Part shown: piece by piece, positions 51,268 through 61,453 of the stretch
Layout: every line of letters begins with the position of its first letter
Position numbering within the stretch: position 1 is the first letter of the stretch
Source: Trichomonas vaginalis G3
Taxonomy: Eukaryota; Parabasalia; Trichomonadida; Trichomonadidae
Length of the DNA stretch: 64,000 nt
Assembly: GCF_026262505.1 (NCBI RefSeq)
Contig: NC_067205.1
Coordinates: 2,604,001-2,668,000 of the forward strand
Reading direction: 5' to 3'
Made by a program: the position numbers and the translations under genes
Notes under the pieces: generated by a model
What the model saw: the letters and a program-made list of their open reading frames with translations, nothing else
The model's database searches: none
Told to the model about the DNA's origin: nothing

Positions 51268-52913
51268 TTAAACATTTCTATTCATCAATATTTCATCATA
51301 TGAACTTCTATACTGTGGTGGTGTACCTGTTGGATGATATTTCAAACCTTCATCCGGTGTCCATGTCCAATACGTAGTCCTAGTAAACCAAACCTGAGGA
51401 GGATTTGTCACCTTTGAACAGTAAGTGTCATTTTCACCCTGAATGATTGGATAAGCTTTCACTTGTACTGTAACTTGTGAGTTGAAAGTTTCTAATCCAT
51501 CAAAGAATATACCCGCTCCATCACGTTGAACTGGAATAGTGCATAAGAATGAAGTTTGGTCTTTCCATGTTCTAGCTAATGGCACGCCATCATCATCATT
51601 CAGTGGTCTAGTTAATGAGTCCTCGTATTCTTCCGCGCATTCATTCACTCCATCTAAATCAGAAGCTTGAAGCATACGTGTAAAGAATATGTCGCCCACT
51701 GTGGTCATCGCTTGATCGGGGAAGTTTCTGGAATCTATAGTGACCTGAAGACCTCGAAGCATTGTATTTTCTAAAACCGTTCTTTGCATTGCATTCTTCG
51801 GAAATGTTAACACAACATCTGTAACATTATGAAGAGCGTATGAGAAATCTGAGCTAATACCTTCAGGAGTGATGCAACCTCCATTTAGTGAACGAACGTC
51901 AATATGTTGAGCTGGAATCATGAATGGATCTTCCTTACTGAATAAACGTGGTATTGCTTTAACTGATTCTTCAATTAAACCGTATCCCGGTGTAATACAT
52001 TTATCCTCTAAAACTTCCATCTTTGTGCATGAAATAATAACGCCATCAACTGTTGCGTCAGCAGATGTAGCGGCTAAGCTTGTAATTAATTTGGCAGGAA
52101 GTCCGATTTGTTGGAATTTGCGATCATATTTATAAACATGATTCATAATCTTTTCATAATTTTCATCAGTTATCTTTTCATAAACGTAATTTTGTAAATC
52201 AGCAACTCTTAACGGGTCAACCTGACAAAATACTAAAGTATCCCTGAAAACATAATATTTAAGAATGATATCACCAAATGATTTAGGATAATCATCGAAC
52301 GCCTGAAATGCTAACAAATCATTTACTGGAATAATCATATCAAAAGTGATATCAATTCTTTCTTCATTTTTTGTTTCTTGAAAACTTCTGAAGGGTCAAT
52401 ATATTTACCACATACTGAGTTATCATATTTTTGAACATTATTATATAACGAATGAACAAACTTTTTAACTTTCCTTTCTGATTTTGGTTTATATGTTGCA
52501 AATGCGAAAGATTCACGGGCGCAATCCATCTGAAGATAACCGGCATCACCTCTTTCGGTTTCTACTTCTAATTGTTTAAAGCTTTGATTTGATGATTTGT
52601 AACCAACGAATAAACGCATGCATTTAAAAGCGGCATCGCATGTGAAAGCTTTATTTGAAACTAGAGTTGCTTTAACTTTGCGTTTAATATATGTGTCACC
52701 TAATTGGTTCACATCATGAGCCGGATTTGTAATTCTTAAATGAGTTTGTTTATCATCAAAATATGGAGCATCAGAGTCATAGCATGAACTTTCAAGCTCT
52801 CTATAATATCTTCTACCGTCATTCTTTGCGAATATTTCATTTATCTTTTCGAATGAATGAAACACATTTCCATTAATCGGTTTGGTGTTTGGCACCAAAT
52901 AGTTAGTCGTCAT
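51268..52913 (-). pseudogene. Major capsid protein, copy 2 (fossil, broken)
   Basis: Same content as 20961-22604: N-end MTTNYLVPNTKPINGN; FDMIIPVNDLLAFQAF; LTFPKNAMQRTVLENTML; C-end WFTRTTYWTWTPDEG. Family expectation is a double jelly-roll shell protein. Very close in sequence to copy 1. Broken. Confidence 0.7.
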
Positions 52914-52982
52914 TTATTATTAAATAAAAAATCAAAATTAAAATATGAAAATGAATTTTTAATTTTAATGAAATAATCAACT

Positions 52983-53198
52983 ATGGCTGCAGGATTCTTT
53001 AAGAAACTGTGGGATAAAGTAAAAAGAGGGGCGCATAAAGTTTGGGAAACATTGAAGAAAGGAGCAAATTGGATATTTAAGAATAAAGAAGCAATTAGTG
53101 ACGTTGCTGAATCAATAACACCAAAAGCTGCCCCAATAAGAGAAATATTAAATAAAGGAGAAAAAGTTTATCAAAGACTTCAACCGATACTAAGATAA
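52983..53198 (+). CDS. Small amphipathic basic virion peptide, copy 2
   Basis: 71 residues, one residue different from the copy-1 gene at 20676 (MAAGFFKKLWDKVKRGAHKV start). Cationic amphipathic helices in the first ~40 residues, then SDVAESITPKAAPIREILNK. Divergent from the capsid gene with ~70 bases between. Candidate membrane-active or core protein; inference from pattern. Confidence 0.65.
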   Translation: MAAGFFKKLWDKVKRGAHKVWETLKKGANWIFKNKEAISDVAESITPKAAPIREILNKGEKVYQRLQPILR

Positions 53199-53222
53199 AA
53201 ATAATATTTATTTATTTTTCCA

Positions 53223-53459
53223 CTATCTACCCCCTATTTTATTAAGTATTCCTTCAGCTATTCCACCAATTGCGTTACCTGCTTGTGCTCCCATTGCCGG
53301 ATTACCTGCTTTAGTACCTAATACTCCACCTATGATAGTTCCTGCCGTTTTCGCTACTGGTGCCAAAAAGTTTGCAACAGGTTTAATAACCTTTTTATAA
53401 ACCCAACCCGCAGCTTTCTTAATTCCATCCCATAATTTTTTAAAGAATCCTGCCGCCAT
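53223..53459 (-). CDS. Small glycine-rich membrane-active-type virion peptide, copy 2
   Basis: 78 residues: MAAGFFKKLWDGIKKAAGWV, a KKVIKPVANFLAPVAK stretch, then Gly/Ala-rich GTIIGGVLGTKAGNPAMGAQ and a short end GILNKIGGR. The first ten residues equal those of the neighbour at 52983. The Gly-rich hydrophobic segment could insert in membranes. Convergent with 52983, 24 bases apart. Confidence 0.65.
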   Translation of the reverse strand: MAAGFFKKLWDGIKKAAGWVYKKVIKPVANFLAPVAKTAGTIIGGVLGTKAGNPAMGAQAGNAIGGIAEGILNKIGGR

Positions 53460-53526
53460 TTCTGATTTAATATTAATTAAAAAATTTTATTTCATCACTT
53501 ATATTCTAATTTTTATTTAATGATAA

Positions 53527-53907
53527 ATGAAACCAATTTTAAAAATAAATGAAACAGAGGAGGAAAAAATAAATGAAAGTGAAAATGTTCAACAAAAAAT
53601 AAACGTTGTTAAACCAATTACTGAAATAAAAATTTTTTCATCTGTTGAAGAATTTAATGACTATTATGATAACAATAAAAAATTATTTGAAGAATTGACA
53701 ACGTGTAAATTGAATAAAATGTTTAAAGTTGATGGATTCAAAATTTCAAAAATAAAAGGGGTGGTTAGTTTGAAATCTATTCCTCAATCAAGAATCACCC
53801 CATTAATGAAAATAGATGATTTAACAAAAAGAATAGAAATTATTGAAGAGCGAATAAATCAAATAATTGATTTCATAAATCATGACTCGTTGAGCCCGGG
53901 TCCTTAA
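53527..53907 (+). CDS. Polinton small acidic coiled-coil protein, copy 2
   Basis: 126 residues, as 19985-20353 in copy 1, with the C-end changed to NHDSLSPGP. The changed end is encoded by GC-rich hairpin-like sequence at 53884-53910, a weak candidate for another double-hairpin insertion. Overlaps the convergent gene at 53904 by 4 bases. Confidence 0.6.
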   Translation: MKPILKINETEEEKINESENVQQKINVVKPITEIKIFSSVEEFNDYYDNNKKLFEELTTCKLNKMFKVDGFKISKIKGVVSLKSIPQSRITPLMKIDDLTKRIEIIEERINQIIDFINHDSLSPGP

Positions 53908-54167
53908 AGTCCATCACTGAGTTCAAGGTTATATTCATCAAATATTTCATTATTAAATGCAACTTCTGCTAGTTTATTTATTTTTTCAATACGATCATTT
54001 GAAAGTCTATCGTTTAATTTTTTCTGAAGTTTTTCATTTTCTAGTTCTGAAACTTTATTTGGATGATATGTAAATTCATGAAATTCTTTGGCCTCGGTTT
54101 TGATCATTAATTTACAAAGAACTTTTGTGGTTGGAATTCGTTTGAACCATTTATTAGTTATATTCAA
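53904..54167 (-). CDS. End gene of copy 2, 87 residues
   Basis: MNITNKWFKRIPTTKVLCKL start, charged helical middle (ELENEKLQKKLNDRLSNDRIE), end FDEYNLELSDGL. The end resembles that of the copy-1 end gene (DEFNIEL at 19980), suggesting both elements once shared this gene. No family recognised. Its start lies next to a ~20-base A run. Confidence 0.5.
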   Translation of the reverse strand: MNITNKWFKRIPTTKVLCKLMIKTEAKEFHEFTYHPNKVSELENEKLQKKLNDRLSNDRIEKINKLAEVAFNNEIFDEYNLELSDGL

Positions 54168-54223
54168 AAAAAAAAAAAAAAAAAAAGGTAGTGGGGCTTC
54201 CAGGCACTTCGTGCCCTCTAGCC
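54166..54223. repeat. A-run and nested hairpin at the edge of copy 2
   Basis: An uninterrupted run of about 21 A residues (54166-54186) is followed by a nested hairpin GGGGCT-tcca-GGCAC-ttc-GTGCC-ctct-AGCCCC. It separates copy 2 from the next element. It could be a terminator for the gene at 54347 or an insertion scar. Confidence 0.7.
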
Positions 54224-54346
54224 CCGAAGATGTTTAAAAAAAGTTGGAATTGAGGTAAAATTAGATGTTTAGTTTCATGGAACTTGACTGTCCATTGCAT
54301 CTGCCATTTGTTGGTCGTCTTCTGATGGTGTTCTTGAATGAGATTC

Positions 54347-55354
54347 TTATTCTTCGGGTACAAATTCGTCATCATCAGGTGCGTCTTGTGGTTCATCTTC
54401 TTGAGTAGAGTCTTCTTCTTCAACATCAAAGTCATCTGGTGTATCGAACTGAATGTATGAAAGCCAAATGTTGTATGTGTTTTCCAATTGGCTTTCAAAC
54501 TTGAGATACATTCCATGCATGAGTGTTATTTCAGTTTCAACGTAGAGTTGCTGATGTGGCTTGAAGACATGCATGAGAATTGGTCCTCCAAATTCGTCCT
54601 TGAAAAACTTGCAGTAGCAAACATAAACTGAGATAGAGTCTCCTTCTTCAATGTCTTCTGCTTGGTTAACGAAATGAATAGCAATTTTGCGTACTTGAAT
54701 TGTGTTGTTGTCTGAGTAAAATAATGGTTTGAACTTGGGGTTGAGTGAGCTAAGACATTGCCATTTTGCTGTTTCTTGTCCGTACTCACGTTCTTCTTCG
54801 TCATCCTGATATCCGTAACTCTTTGATTTGAATTCGACCCAAAACTGTTCGACTTTTTTTGCAGCTTTGGGTGGAAGACTTTCAATAAGCTGACATATAG
54901 TTCTGTCAACAATTATCTTTGTTATTGTTGGAAAATAGTTGACAATTGTGTCACCTAATTCGAATGGGTCAGGTGTTTCTTTTTGTAGTTTGGTAAAGTC
55001 TGCAAGAACTTTGTTGAGTTGTTCACAATATTCTTTGTTAAAAGTTGCAGCAACTCTTTCTTCTGGCTTTGAATTGAAGTATTCTTCAGACAATCTGAGT
55101 AGTATTTTGCGTAGTTCAGCGTTGCTGTGGTTCTTTGTAATACGGAGCTCGTTTGGTATTGTTTTTGGTAGTGAAAGTGGCTTTGGATTGAGCGAATTGC
55201 AGGACAAATTTGAATTTGAATTTGAATTGTCTGTTCTGCTTGGAGAATGTGTAGATGCTGCAGTTTGATATTGAGGCTCTAAACCTGTGGGTGCTGAAAG
55301 TCTGCAAGCAATTTCTTCAGGTGAATTTGGAGCGAACACGCTAGCGAATGCCAT
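54347..55354 (-). CDS. 335-residue acidic-tailed protein of unknown function
   Basis: ATG at 55354. N-end Ser/Asn-rich (MAFASVFAPNSPEEIACRLS, a TDNSNSNSNLSCNSLN stretch) and probably disordered; helical middle (~75-180); beta-rich segment ~205-280 (SISVYVCYCKFF, GPILMHVFKPHQQLYVE); strongly acidic end (DDFDVEEED, DEPQDAPDDDEFVPEE). The acidic end suggests DNA mimicry or binding to basic proteins. Divergent from the coiled-coil gene across a ~470-base control region. It is higher in GC than copies 1 and 2. No family recognised; it could belong to the element or to the host. Confidence 0.6.
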   Translation of the reverse strand: MAFASVFAPNSPEEIACRLSAPTGLEPQYQTAASTHSPSRTDNSNSNSNLSCNSLNPKPLSLPKTIPNELRITKNHSNAELRKILLRLSEEYFNSKPEERVAATFNKEYCEQLNKVLADFTKLQKETPDPFELGDTIVNYFPTITKIIVDRTICQLIESLPPKAAKKVEQFWVEFKSKSYGYQDDEEEREYGQETAKWQCLSSLNPKFKPLFYSDNNTIQVRKIAIHFVNQAEDIEEGDSISVYVCYCKFFKDEFGGPILMHVFKPHQQLYVETEITLMHGMYLKFESQLENTYNIWLSYIQFDTPDDFDVEEEDSTQEDEPQDAPDDDEFVPEE

Positions 55355-55369
55355 TATGAAAAATAAACT

Positions 55370-55825
55370 GTTTTTTTCGGACTACTCATAGAAAAGTTTA
55401 AAATAAACGGTTTTTACCAACGGAGACCCCCTCTATTTTTTTATTTTATTTAATAGTTACCGTTGGCAAACCGTTCCATCTCAAATATTGAATGAACTAT
55501 AAACGTTTTTTTGTTTTCTATATATACTTTTTTGTCCAACGGTAAAACTTTTTACACAACGGTTTTTGAGATTCGTCGCCGTTGACTTTTTGTAGAGCAC
55601 TCAAAATAGTATAACTTTGTCCGGACAAGTAAGGGTCTATCGTCGCTACAGGAAAAGTTACGGGCGTTCCAAGGAAGTATACTTTGAGAAGCCTTTTCCC
55701 CTTATAGAATGAGATAGGACGGTTATTTTACAAAACTGACAACACTTTGACCGAGTAGTTTTTTTGTGCTGAACAAAAAGTGTCATATAAACATCTGTCA
55801 AAAACCGTTTTTTACTTCACTTAAA
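55370..55825. promoter_or_regulatory. Divergent control region rich in AACGG motifs
   Basis: AAACGG, CAACGG and inverted CCGTTG occur at least eight times between 55400 and 55810. The T. vaginalis core-promoter motif M3 is described as RRACGK-like, so these are candidate host-type promoter elements for the divergent genes at 55354 and 55826. Nothing similar precedes genes of copies 1 and 2. No gene inside the region. Confidence 0.45.
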
Positions 55826-58800
55826 ATGCCACGTAAGCTACGTAAGAATATACGTAAGAGGAAGGGAGCATTGAAACATCCAATAGTAAAACTGACACCA
55901 CAACAACAGTTGCAACAACAAATTATGAATGACCCCACTATGTTGCAACAAATGTCAAGCAACCCTATGCTTTTAAACCGAGTTATTGGTGCACAGAGTG
56001 GAGGTTTAAGAGCGGCACTTTTAGCGAAAATGGCAGGCTATGGTGGAGCTGCAGACGGAACAGCTTATAACCCTCAAAGTCAAATGAATTTGAGTTCACT
56101 CAAAAATCAAATAACAGATGTCAAAAAGTCAAACATAGACATACAGAAACAAATAAGTGAAAACGAAAAGAAACTAGAATATGACAGACACACAAAGAAA
56201 CTCAATGAGTTAAACGTAGAGAAAAAGAAGAAAGAAGAACAACTGAAAGAACTAAGTACAGAGGAATATGCGAAAAAAGTGTCAGAAAAAGCAGCAGAAG
56301 TAGCAAAAATGGAACAAGATGTTATAAATTTGAAAAACCATACTACTCAATATAAAGTACTGAAAGATGAAGAATAAAACAAAAAGCCCTGAAGACATAT
56401 ATGGATAGCGATGAGTATAAAAAAGAAGTTGAAGCAAATGTAAAGGCAGAAAAACTTTTACAGTTGCAAAACCAAACCGTACAGTATGAAAACTTAGCAC
56501 AAGAAAGTAAAAATAACGACGCAGCCATGCAAAAGGCAATGAAAAGCTCAGAATATATAAAAGCTAATAATGACTGGTTAGATGCCCAAGCCAACGCCAA
56601 AGCAGCCCAACTTATAGGGTCAATAAGGACAAAAATACAAGCGGATGAAGACAGTTCAAATGAAGCTTTAATGAATGCTGACTTTAAGAACGCCTTCGAA
56701 GCTCTTCATAGTAAGGTGAAACTAGTGAACGACTTCTCATCTGGAAAGAAACTGAAGTCTGAAGGTTTCGACAACGAGTTAAGAGAAGTAGCACAAAATA
56801 TGACGAAAATAACAGATGCAGCAACGAGACAGGCAGTTCAAAGTGCCTATGACGCCGTTAGAGCAACTGTTGTGGAAAGTCAAGAAAAAGAGTTACAACA
56901 GACCAAAACAGACCTAGTAAATGCTTTCTTAAAAACGAAAAGTCAGGTAGGACATTATGCTGCAGATGGAACATATGTGCCAGCTGGTGGAACTTATATA
57001 CCACCAAACCCTCCAAGAGAAGCACCTGCACCAGGACTACCTAAAACATTTACATCGTCACATGGACACAGACACAGGCATGCACCAAAACCAACACAAC
57101 AACCAACAGTTCAAAATCCAGCACAACAACCAACACCACAACCAACAGTTCAAAACACTGCACCACAACCAACAGTTCAAAATCCAGCACCACAACCAAC
57201 AGTTCAAAATCCAGCACCACAACCAACAGTTCAAAATCCAGCACCACAACCACAAACAGAGCAAGGACATAAAAGAAGTAGAGAACAAGGAAACCAAGAA
57301 TTCTTAAAAATGCTTAAGGAAAATTATGGTTACCCAGATACTCTTGACTTTAGTGACAGATATAAAGAAGCTATTAGAAAGTTCAAGGAAGGAAATACTG
57401 ACCCGAACCTATTTAGCTTTATGGTTCAGCACCAAATGGGATATAATTTCAAACCTGGAAAATACAAGCTCGCTAAGGGATATGATTTAATAGCATATCA
57501 TCCAAATGACATGGATGAATTTACTCCGAGATATTTGGTGTCAGAGATAAATGATAATTCAACTATCTTCATGAAACGCGTAAAAAATAGAGACGGAACG
57601 AAAGAAGAAAGGGTTATGAATGCGGATGGCTTAAATAGGGAACTTGTTAAAAACGGTCTCGGAATATATGAAATGCCAGCAGATGAGGTACAAGAAACTC
57701 CACAGGAAGAAGTTCAGATACAACCAGACATGGAAGAAATAGTTCAGCAACAACAGCTAGAAGAGCCTGAAGGAAACGAACAAGTCCCTCCTTTGGAAAC
57801 TAACTTCACAGAACTAGATGAAGATTTGGAACAGCCGAAAAATCTTGACCCTCAACAAGTGTATGCGGAGAATATGGAATCTTTCCAAGAGTCTAAGAAA
57901 AATTCAGCTGACATAGTAGAAGAATATCGAAAAATGTTCGCCGACATACAAAAGACTCCAACATCAGATGAAAATATTCAGCATAGAATGGAAGAACTGA
58001 AAGAAAGTGTACGCAAATACAACAATCCTTTTTACTTACGACCATATAACGTTCAATCTTTGGCTGAACTCGGTGAAAATAAAAGGTTAAATTTCAACAA
58101 AACATATAGAAATGAAACATTGTTTAAAGTTCATTCAGAACCTAACCAATATGGAAACAAACCTACTTTTGTTTCTGCAGACTATGGAACTACAATGAGA
58201 TGGGGTCATAAAGCTAATCCGGATAGGTGGTTCATAAACTTACAACCACAATTCCAAGAAGTTGTAGACGCAATGGAAGTGAATGGTGAACCAGATATAG
58301 CTGGTATTTTCAGCGCGGCTTTAATGCCATTGAAAGATATGAAAGATGCAGATATTTTGGACCAGTATGAAATGAACATGGCTGATGGAAATATAACACC
58401 TGACGTTCTAGAACATTTATCTCAAAGAACTACACAGAACCATAGAGATGGTATATTTGGTGAAGAGTTTAGAAAGAAAGTTAGGGAGATAGAAGGAAGA
58501 GAACCTATTGTACATGACCTTGCAAACGAAAGTTTACAAAATGTCATAAAAACTTACTTTGCAGACAATGAACTGAGAAGGATGAATATTTAAGAAAACT
58601 CAAATGGACAGTACCAAATGAAATGTTAGTATTGAAAAACATGTTCCTTGACAAAATAAAACCAACTACAGAAATAAATGACGCAAGACTGAAACATTGG
58701 GTAAAAGCTTTCCCATTCACAAAAGATATTATTGGTAACATGGAAAGAAAACCAGAATGGCTACAAAAACATATATTTGGAAACGAGCTTATTCCATATG

Positions 58801-59178
58801 GACAAGCTCTGTTTGAAGAGCTTGAACCGGAAACTCAGGAAAGAGTCATGCAAACAATAAGCGACGACTCAAATACAAACTATGACAAAATCTTTCTAGG
58901 ATATAGGTTACCTGAGATGGGCGACCAGAGCCCAAAGGCAAAAAGGACATGGGAAATTTACAACATACTAGGTGAACATGAGGCAAAGATGCAACAACTT
59001 GAAGCAGAGGGCAAGTTACCAAAAGCGACACCAAAGAAGAAGAGTAGAACAAAGTGAAAGTAGTGAAGAAGTAACTTCATCTAGTGAAAGTAGTGGCAAT
59101 GAAGGAAAAAGAAGAGTTAAAAACTCAGTCAGGAAGAAAGTAAAGCTTGGTCCGAGTGGGTTCTATTATGACACATAA
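55826..59178 (+). pseudogene. Long coiled-coil/PQ-repeat structural-type gene (fossil, broken)
   Basis: Begins MPRKLRKNIRKRKGALKHP (very basic), then long Glu/Lys/Gln coiled coils (~56100-56950), a His/Arg patch HGHRHRHAPKP, five 30-base repeats encoding QPTVQNPAPQ (57095-57255), a globular part with FMVQHQMGYNFKPGKY and NPDRWFINLQPQFQ, and a basic Ser-rich end KLGPSGFYYDT. It lies upstream of the capsid gene on the same strand. Likely an internal or minor virion protein; no family recognised. Broken in two or three places. Confidence 0.55.
57095..57255 (+). repeat. 30-bp tandem repeat (QPTVQNPAPQ)
   Basis: Five units of CAACCAACAGTTCAAAATCC plus GCACCACAAC in frame. The last three are identical at DNA level, so expansion is recent. 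Encodes a flexible Pro/Gln linker. Confidence 0.9.
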
Positions 59179-59210
59179 ATCCAACTATTCTATATTTTTA
59201 CCCATATGAA

Positions 59211-60818
59211 ATGTACGCCGCTCAGAATATAACGCCAACAGTTTTGGATGCCATGAACGGAAATGTTTCCGAATGGTATAACGAATGCGACAATGCCATT
59301 AGAAGGTCAGAAATAGTTCCTGGAACTTACGAATATACAACTGCTGTTTCTTATGGAAACGTAGGTGAGTTTGGAGAAGGTTCTTCAACAACAGTAGATA
59401 TTGCTTGCGACAGGTTTCATATTATTTCTATTGACAACTCATTCTTATACGTGGAACAAGACATTGAAATAAAACCTTCTGCCAAGTTTTCTGACAAGAA
59501 AGGTTGCAATGGAATTTTCTATGTCGGATACCAATATGCTCCAGAAGTTTTCATGGGATATAAGATATATTCTAACTCTGACTTAGTTCAAACAGTAACA
59601 TGGGCAAACTATGAATGGTTCGCTTTGAGAAACTCAGTACAACCACAAGCTAGAGAACAAACAGACCAGTATGCAAATATTGAGAAAATAAGAAGACTTG
59701 ACCCTAACGTTCCAGGAGTTTATGTTAACCTTTCTGGACAAACTGCAGCAGCAGTAACCAAAGTAAAACTGAAACTTAGAGTTCCTTTGTCATCTTTCCT
59801 CATCTTCAGGTTTTTAAGATACTTGCCAAACTGGGCAGGAAAAATTTCTATCGAACTTACTCCAAGCAAAAATAACTTAGTCATTGCACCAACACAAGAC
59901 CCATTCACTATTACAGACGTAAAGGGAACAAATCAAACGTCATTCGCCGAATTTTGCAAAGACAAAGTTGACTTAGACTTTGGTTTCTCAAACTTCAACA
60001 ATGAAGTAAACTATTATTTCAATGCTGCTGGAACTGCTTGGGACCCAGTTAAGTTCACATGCGAAAAATTTGAATGCAAGAGAATAGAAAGCAGACTTGC
60101 AGTCTATATGTTGGACCCAGATATTTCAAATGCTTTAGCTGCCAAATATATTGCAGTTCCACTTATGTTCCCTATACACCAAATATCTGTCAAAGACTTT
60201 GCAGGTGAAGTTGGAAACCAAAGTGCTGACCCAGGTGCAAGAACAGATATTGCTTTAACAACTGCAATGAAACATGCAGATACTATGTTTGTACTGTTCA
60301 GACGAACTATAAATGACTATTCTTGTTTCTACAACCCCGGTATTAAATATCATATAAACATAGATGGCAAATATTATCCAAGAGAAGAATATTCTACAGT
60401 TGAGGATATGAGGTCATACAACTTGACATTAGATGCTATGAACTTTAACAACAACTTCACAACAACCATTAACCCTGAAATGCAAAGTTCTATTATGCCA
60501 TATGTGAAAGTATGGACTCATACAGGAGGTCAAAAAACTCAATATACAAATGGAGACCGTTCAAACTTTTGGCTTGGCATTCCATTTGCTGACTCAGAAG
60601 ACTTTATGGGTGGTATTTCAACTGTTGGTACTGTACAAATACAATATACTGGTGACAGAGACGGTCCAGATGAACTGAGAGCAAAGAAGTTTACAAAACC
60701 AATAGCACTTTTCACGGAAGATGCTCTTTTGAAGATTCGTTCGATGAAACCTGCTGGGGCTCCTCAGATTGGCATAACGACAGCTTCCATCGAGCAGATT
60801 TTGGCAGCAGGTCAGTAA
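59211..60818 (+). CDS. Major capsid protein of the second-lineage Polinton
   Basis: 535 residues, looks whole; family length fits (roughly 500-650). N-end MYAAQNITPTVLDAMNGNV. Beta-rich throughout, with VKLKLRVPLSSFLIFRFLRYLP, VPLMFPIHQISVKDF, MFVLFRRTINDYSCFYNPG and IPFADSEDFMGGISTVGTV near the C-end. The arrangement of two successive beta-barrel-like halves fits the double jelly-roll capsid proteins of Polintons. Assigned by pattern and by the following penton-like and helicase genes. Distinct in sequence from the capsid of copies 1 and 2. Confidence 0.75.
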   Translation: MYAAQNITPTVLDAMNGNVSEWYNECDNAIRRSEIVPGTYEYTTAVSYGNVGEFGEGSSTTVDIACDRFHIISIDNSFLYVEQDIEIKPSAKFSDKKGCNGIFYVGYQYAPEVFMGYKIYSNSDLVQTVTWANYEWFALRNSVQPQAREQTDQYANIEKIRRLDPNVPGVYVNLSGQTAAAVTKVKLKLRVPLSSFLIFRFLRYLPNWAGKISIELTPSKNNLVIAPTQDPFTITDVKGTNQTSFAEFCKDKVDLDFGFSNFNNEVNYYFNAAGTAWDPVKFTCEKFECKRIESRLAVYMLDPDISNALAAKYIAVPLMFPIHQISVKDFAGEVGNQSADPGARTDIALTTAMKHADTMFVLFRRTINDYSCFYNPGIKYHINIDGKYYPREEYSTVEDMRSYNLTLDAMNFNNNFTTTINPEMQSSIMPYVKVWTHTGGQKTQYTNGDRSNFWLGIPFADSEDFMGGISTVGTVQIQYTGDRDGPDELRAKKFTKPIALFTEDALLKIRSMKPAGAPQIGITTASIEQILAAGQ

Positions 60819-60844
60819 GTTGTTCTTGAACTGACTTCTCTCCG

Positions 60845-61129
60845 TCAAATATTGACAGTACGCCAGTTTTGACATAATATTGTAATAAACTTACCTTTAG
60901 AAATATCTGTAAGTTTTGTTGTTATATTTTTGTCTGCTTCAAGAACTTTCACCATTTCAGTTATACCAACTTTCTTTGCTTTATGAAAATATTTTGGTTC
61001 AGCAAAGACTGCTATTCTATAACATTTTCCATTGTTTGTATAAAGAACTATTCTGTCAATGTATTTGTATTGTTTGTGTGTGTAAACTTTGTTCTGCTTC
61101 AATTCGAAGAGATACTCGAATACGTCCAT
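60845..61129 (-). CDS. 94-residue protein of unknown function
   Basis: MDVFEYLFELKQNKVYTHKQ start, IDRIVLYTNNGKCYRIAVFA beta-rich middle, basic C-half (KVLEADKNITTKLTDISKG). Divergent from the gene at 61148 with only 18 bases between start codons (TTTTTATTCTAAGTAAA), so the two share a control element. Convergent with the capsid gene. No family recognised. Confidence 0.55.
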   Translation of the reverse strand: MDVFEYLFELKQNKVYTHKQYKYIDRIVLYTNNGKCYRIAVFAEPKYFHKAKKVGITEMVKVLEADKNITTKLTDISKGKFITILCQNWRTVNI

Positions 61130-61147
61130 CTTTTTATTCTAAGTAAA
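61130..61147. promoter_or_regulatory. 18-base divergent start region
   Basis: CTTTTTATTCTAAGTAAA separates two divergent ATGs. AAGTAAA directly before ATG recurs at 61735 (CTAAGTAAAAATG), a candidate start motif of this lineage. Confidence 0.5.
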
Positions 61148-61453
61148 ATGTCATTTCCGAAAAATAGAAGCGTGAGTGTTTCAAAAGGTTTAATGGCGGT
61201 GGCAGATGTGAAGTTAAATTCACCAACTCAAACAAACAGTCAAAGTGTTGTTGTCAATGTCAAAGACAGAGATGTTGAAGTGGGGAAACCATACGAAGAC
61301 GAAGATGGTATAACAATTGTTCCTGTAAAAGAACAACCAACATATCCTGAAGTTAGCAGAGACTTAAGTTCTGTTGCAGATATTCGAAACGACTACCAAC
61401 AACTGAAAGACAAACTTCAAACTCAGGAGAAGATTTGTCAAGCTTTAGTATAA
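61148..61453 (+). CDS. Relative of the SCCG protein N-terminal region
   Basis: 101 residues: MSFPKNRSVSVSKGLMAVAD, then QSVVVNVKDRDVEVGK and a Pro/Glu-rich end (IVPVKEQPTYPEVSRDLSS). Composition and order (basic start, a V-N-V strand, Pro-rich linker) parallel residues 1-95 of the proteins at 24421 and 48693. It is directly followed by the SCCG-domain frame. Confidence 0.5.
   Translation: MSFPKNRSVSVSKGLMAVADVKLNSPTQTNSQSVVVNVKDRDVEVGKPYEDEDGITIVPVKEQPTYPEVSRDLSSVADIRNDYQQLKDKLQTQEKICQALV

Larger units (their letters stand above)
39979..54167. mobile_element. Polinton/Maverick copy 2 (fossil, ~14 kb)
   Basis: Parts in order: DUF723-like gene, PolB-adjacent gene, PolB with embedded HNH, integrase, two small genes, the helicase half of the primase-helicase, 117-codon stretch, SCCG protein, 299-residue protein, packaging ATPase, major capsid, two amphipathic peptides, coiled-coil protein and an end gene. 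Penton-like and fibre parts are absent. Broken in about half a dozen places. Shared parts are very close to copy 1 (some proteins differ by one or two residues), so both descend from a recent common source. Orientation is opposite to copy 1. Confidence 0.9.

Noticed and set aside
57050-57297. Minus-strand frames with LVVVLDFEL or CWLWCWILN runs
   Set aside because: Shadow frames of the 30-bp QPTVQNPAPQ repeat on the other strand.
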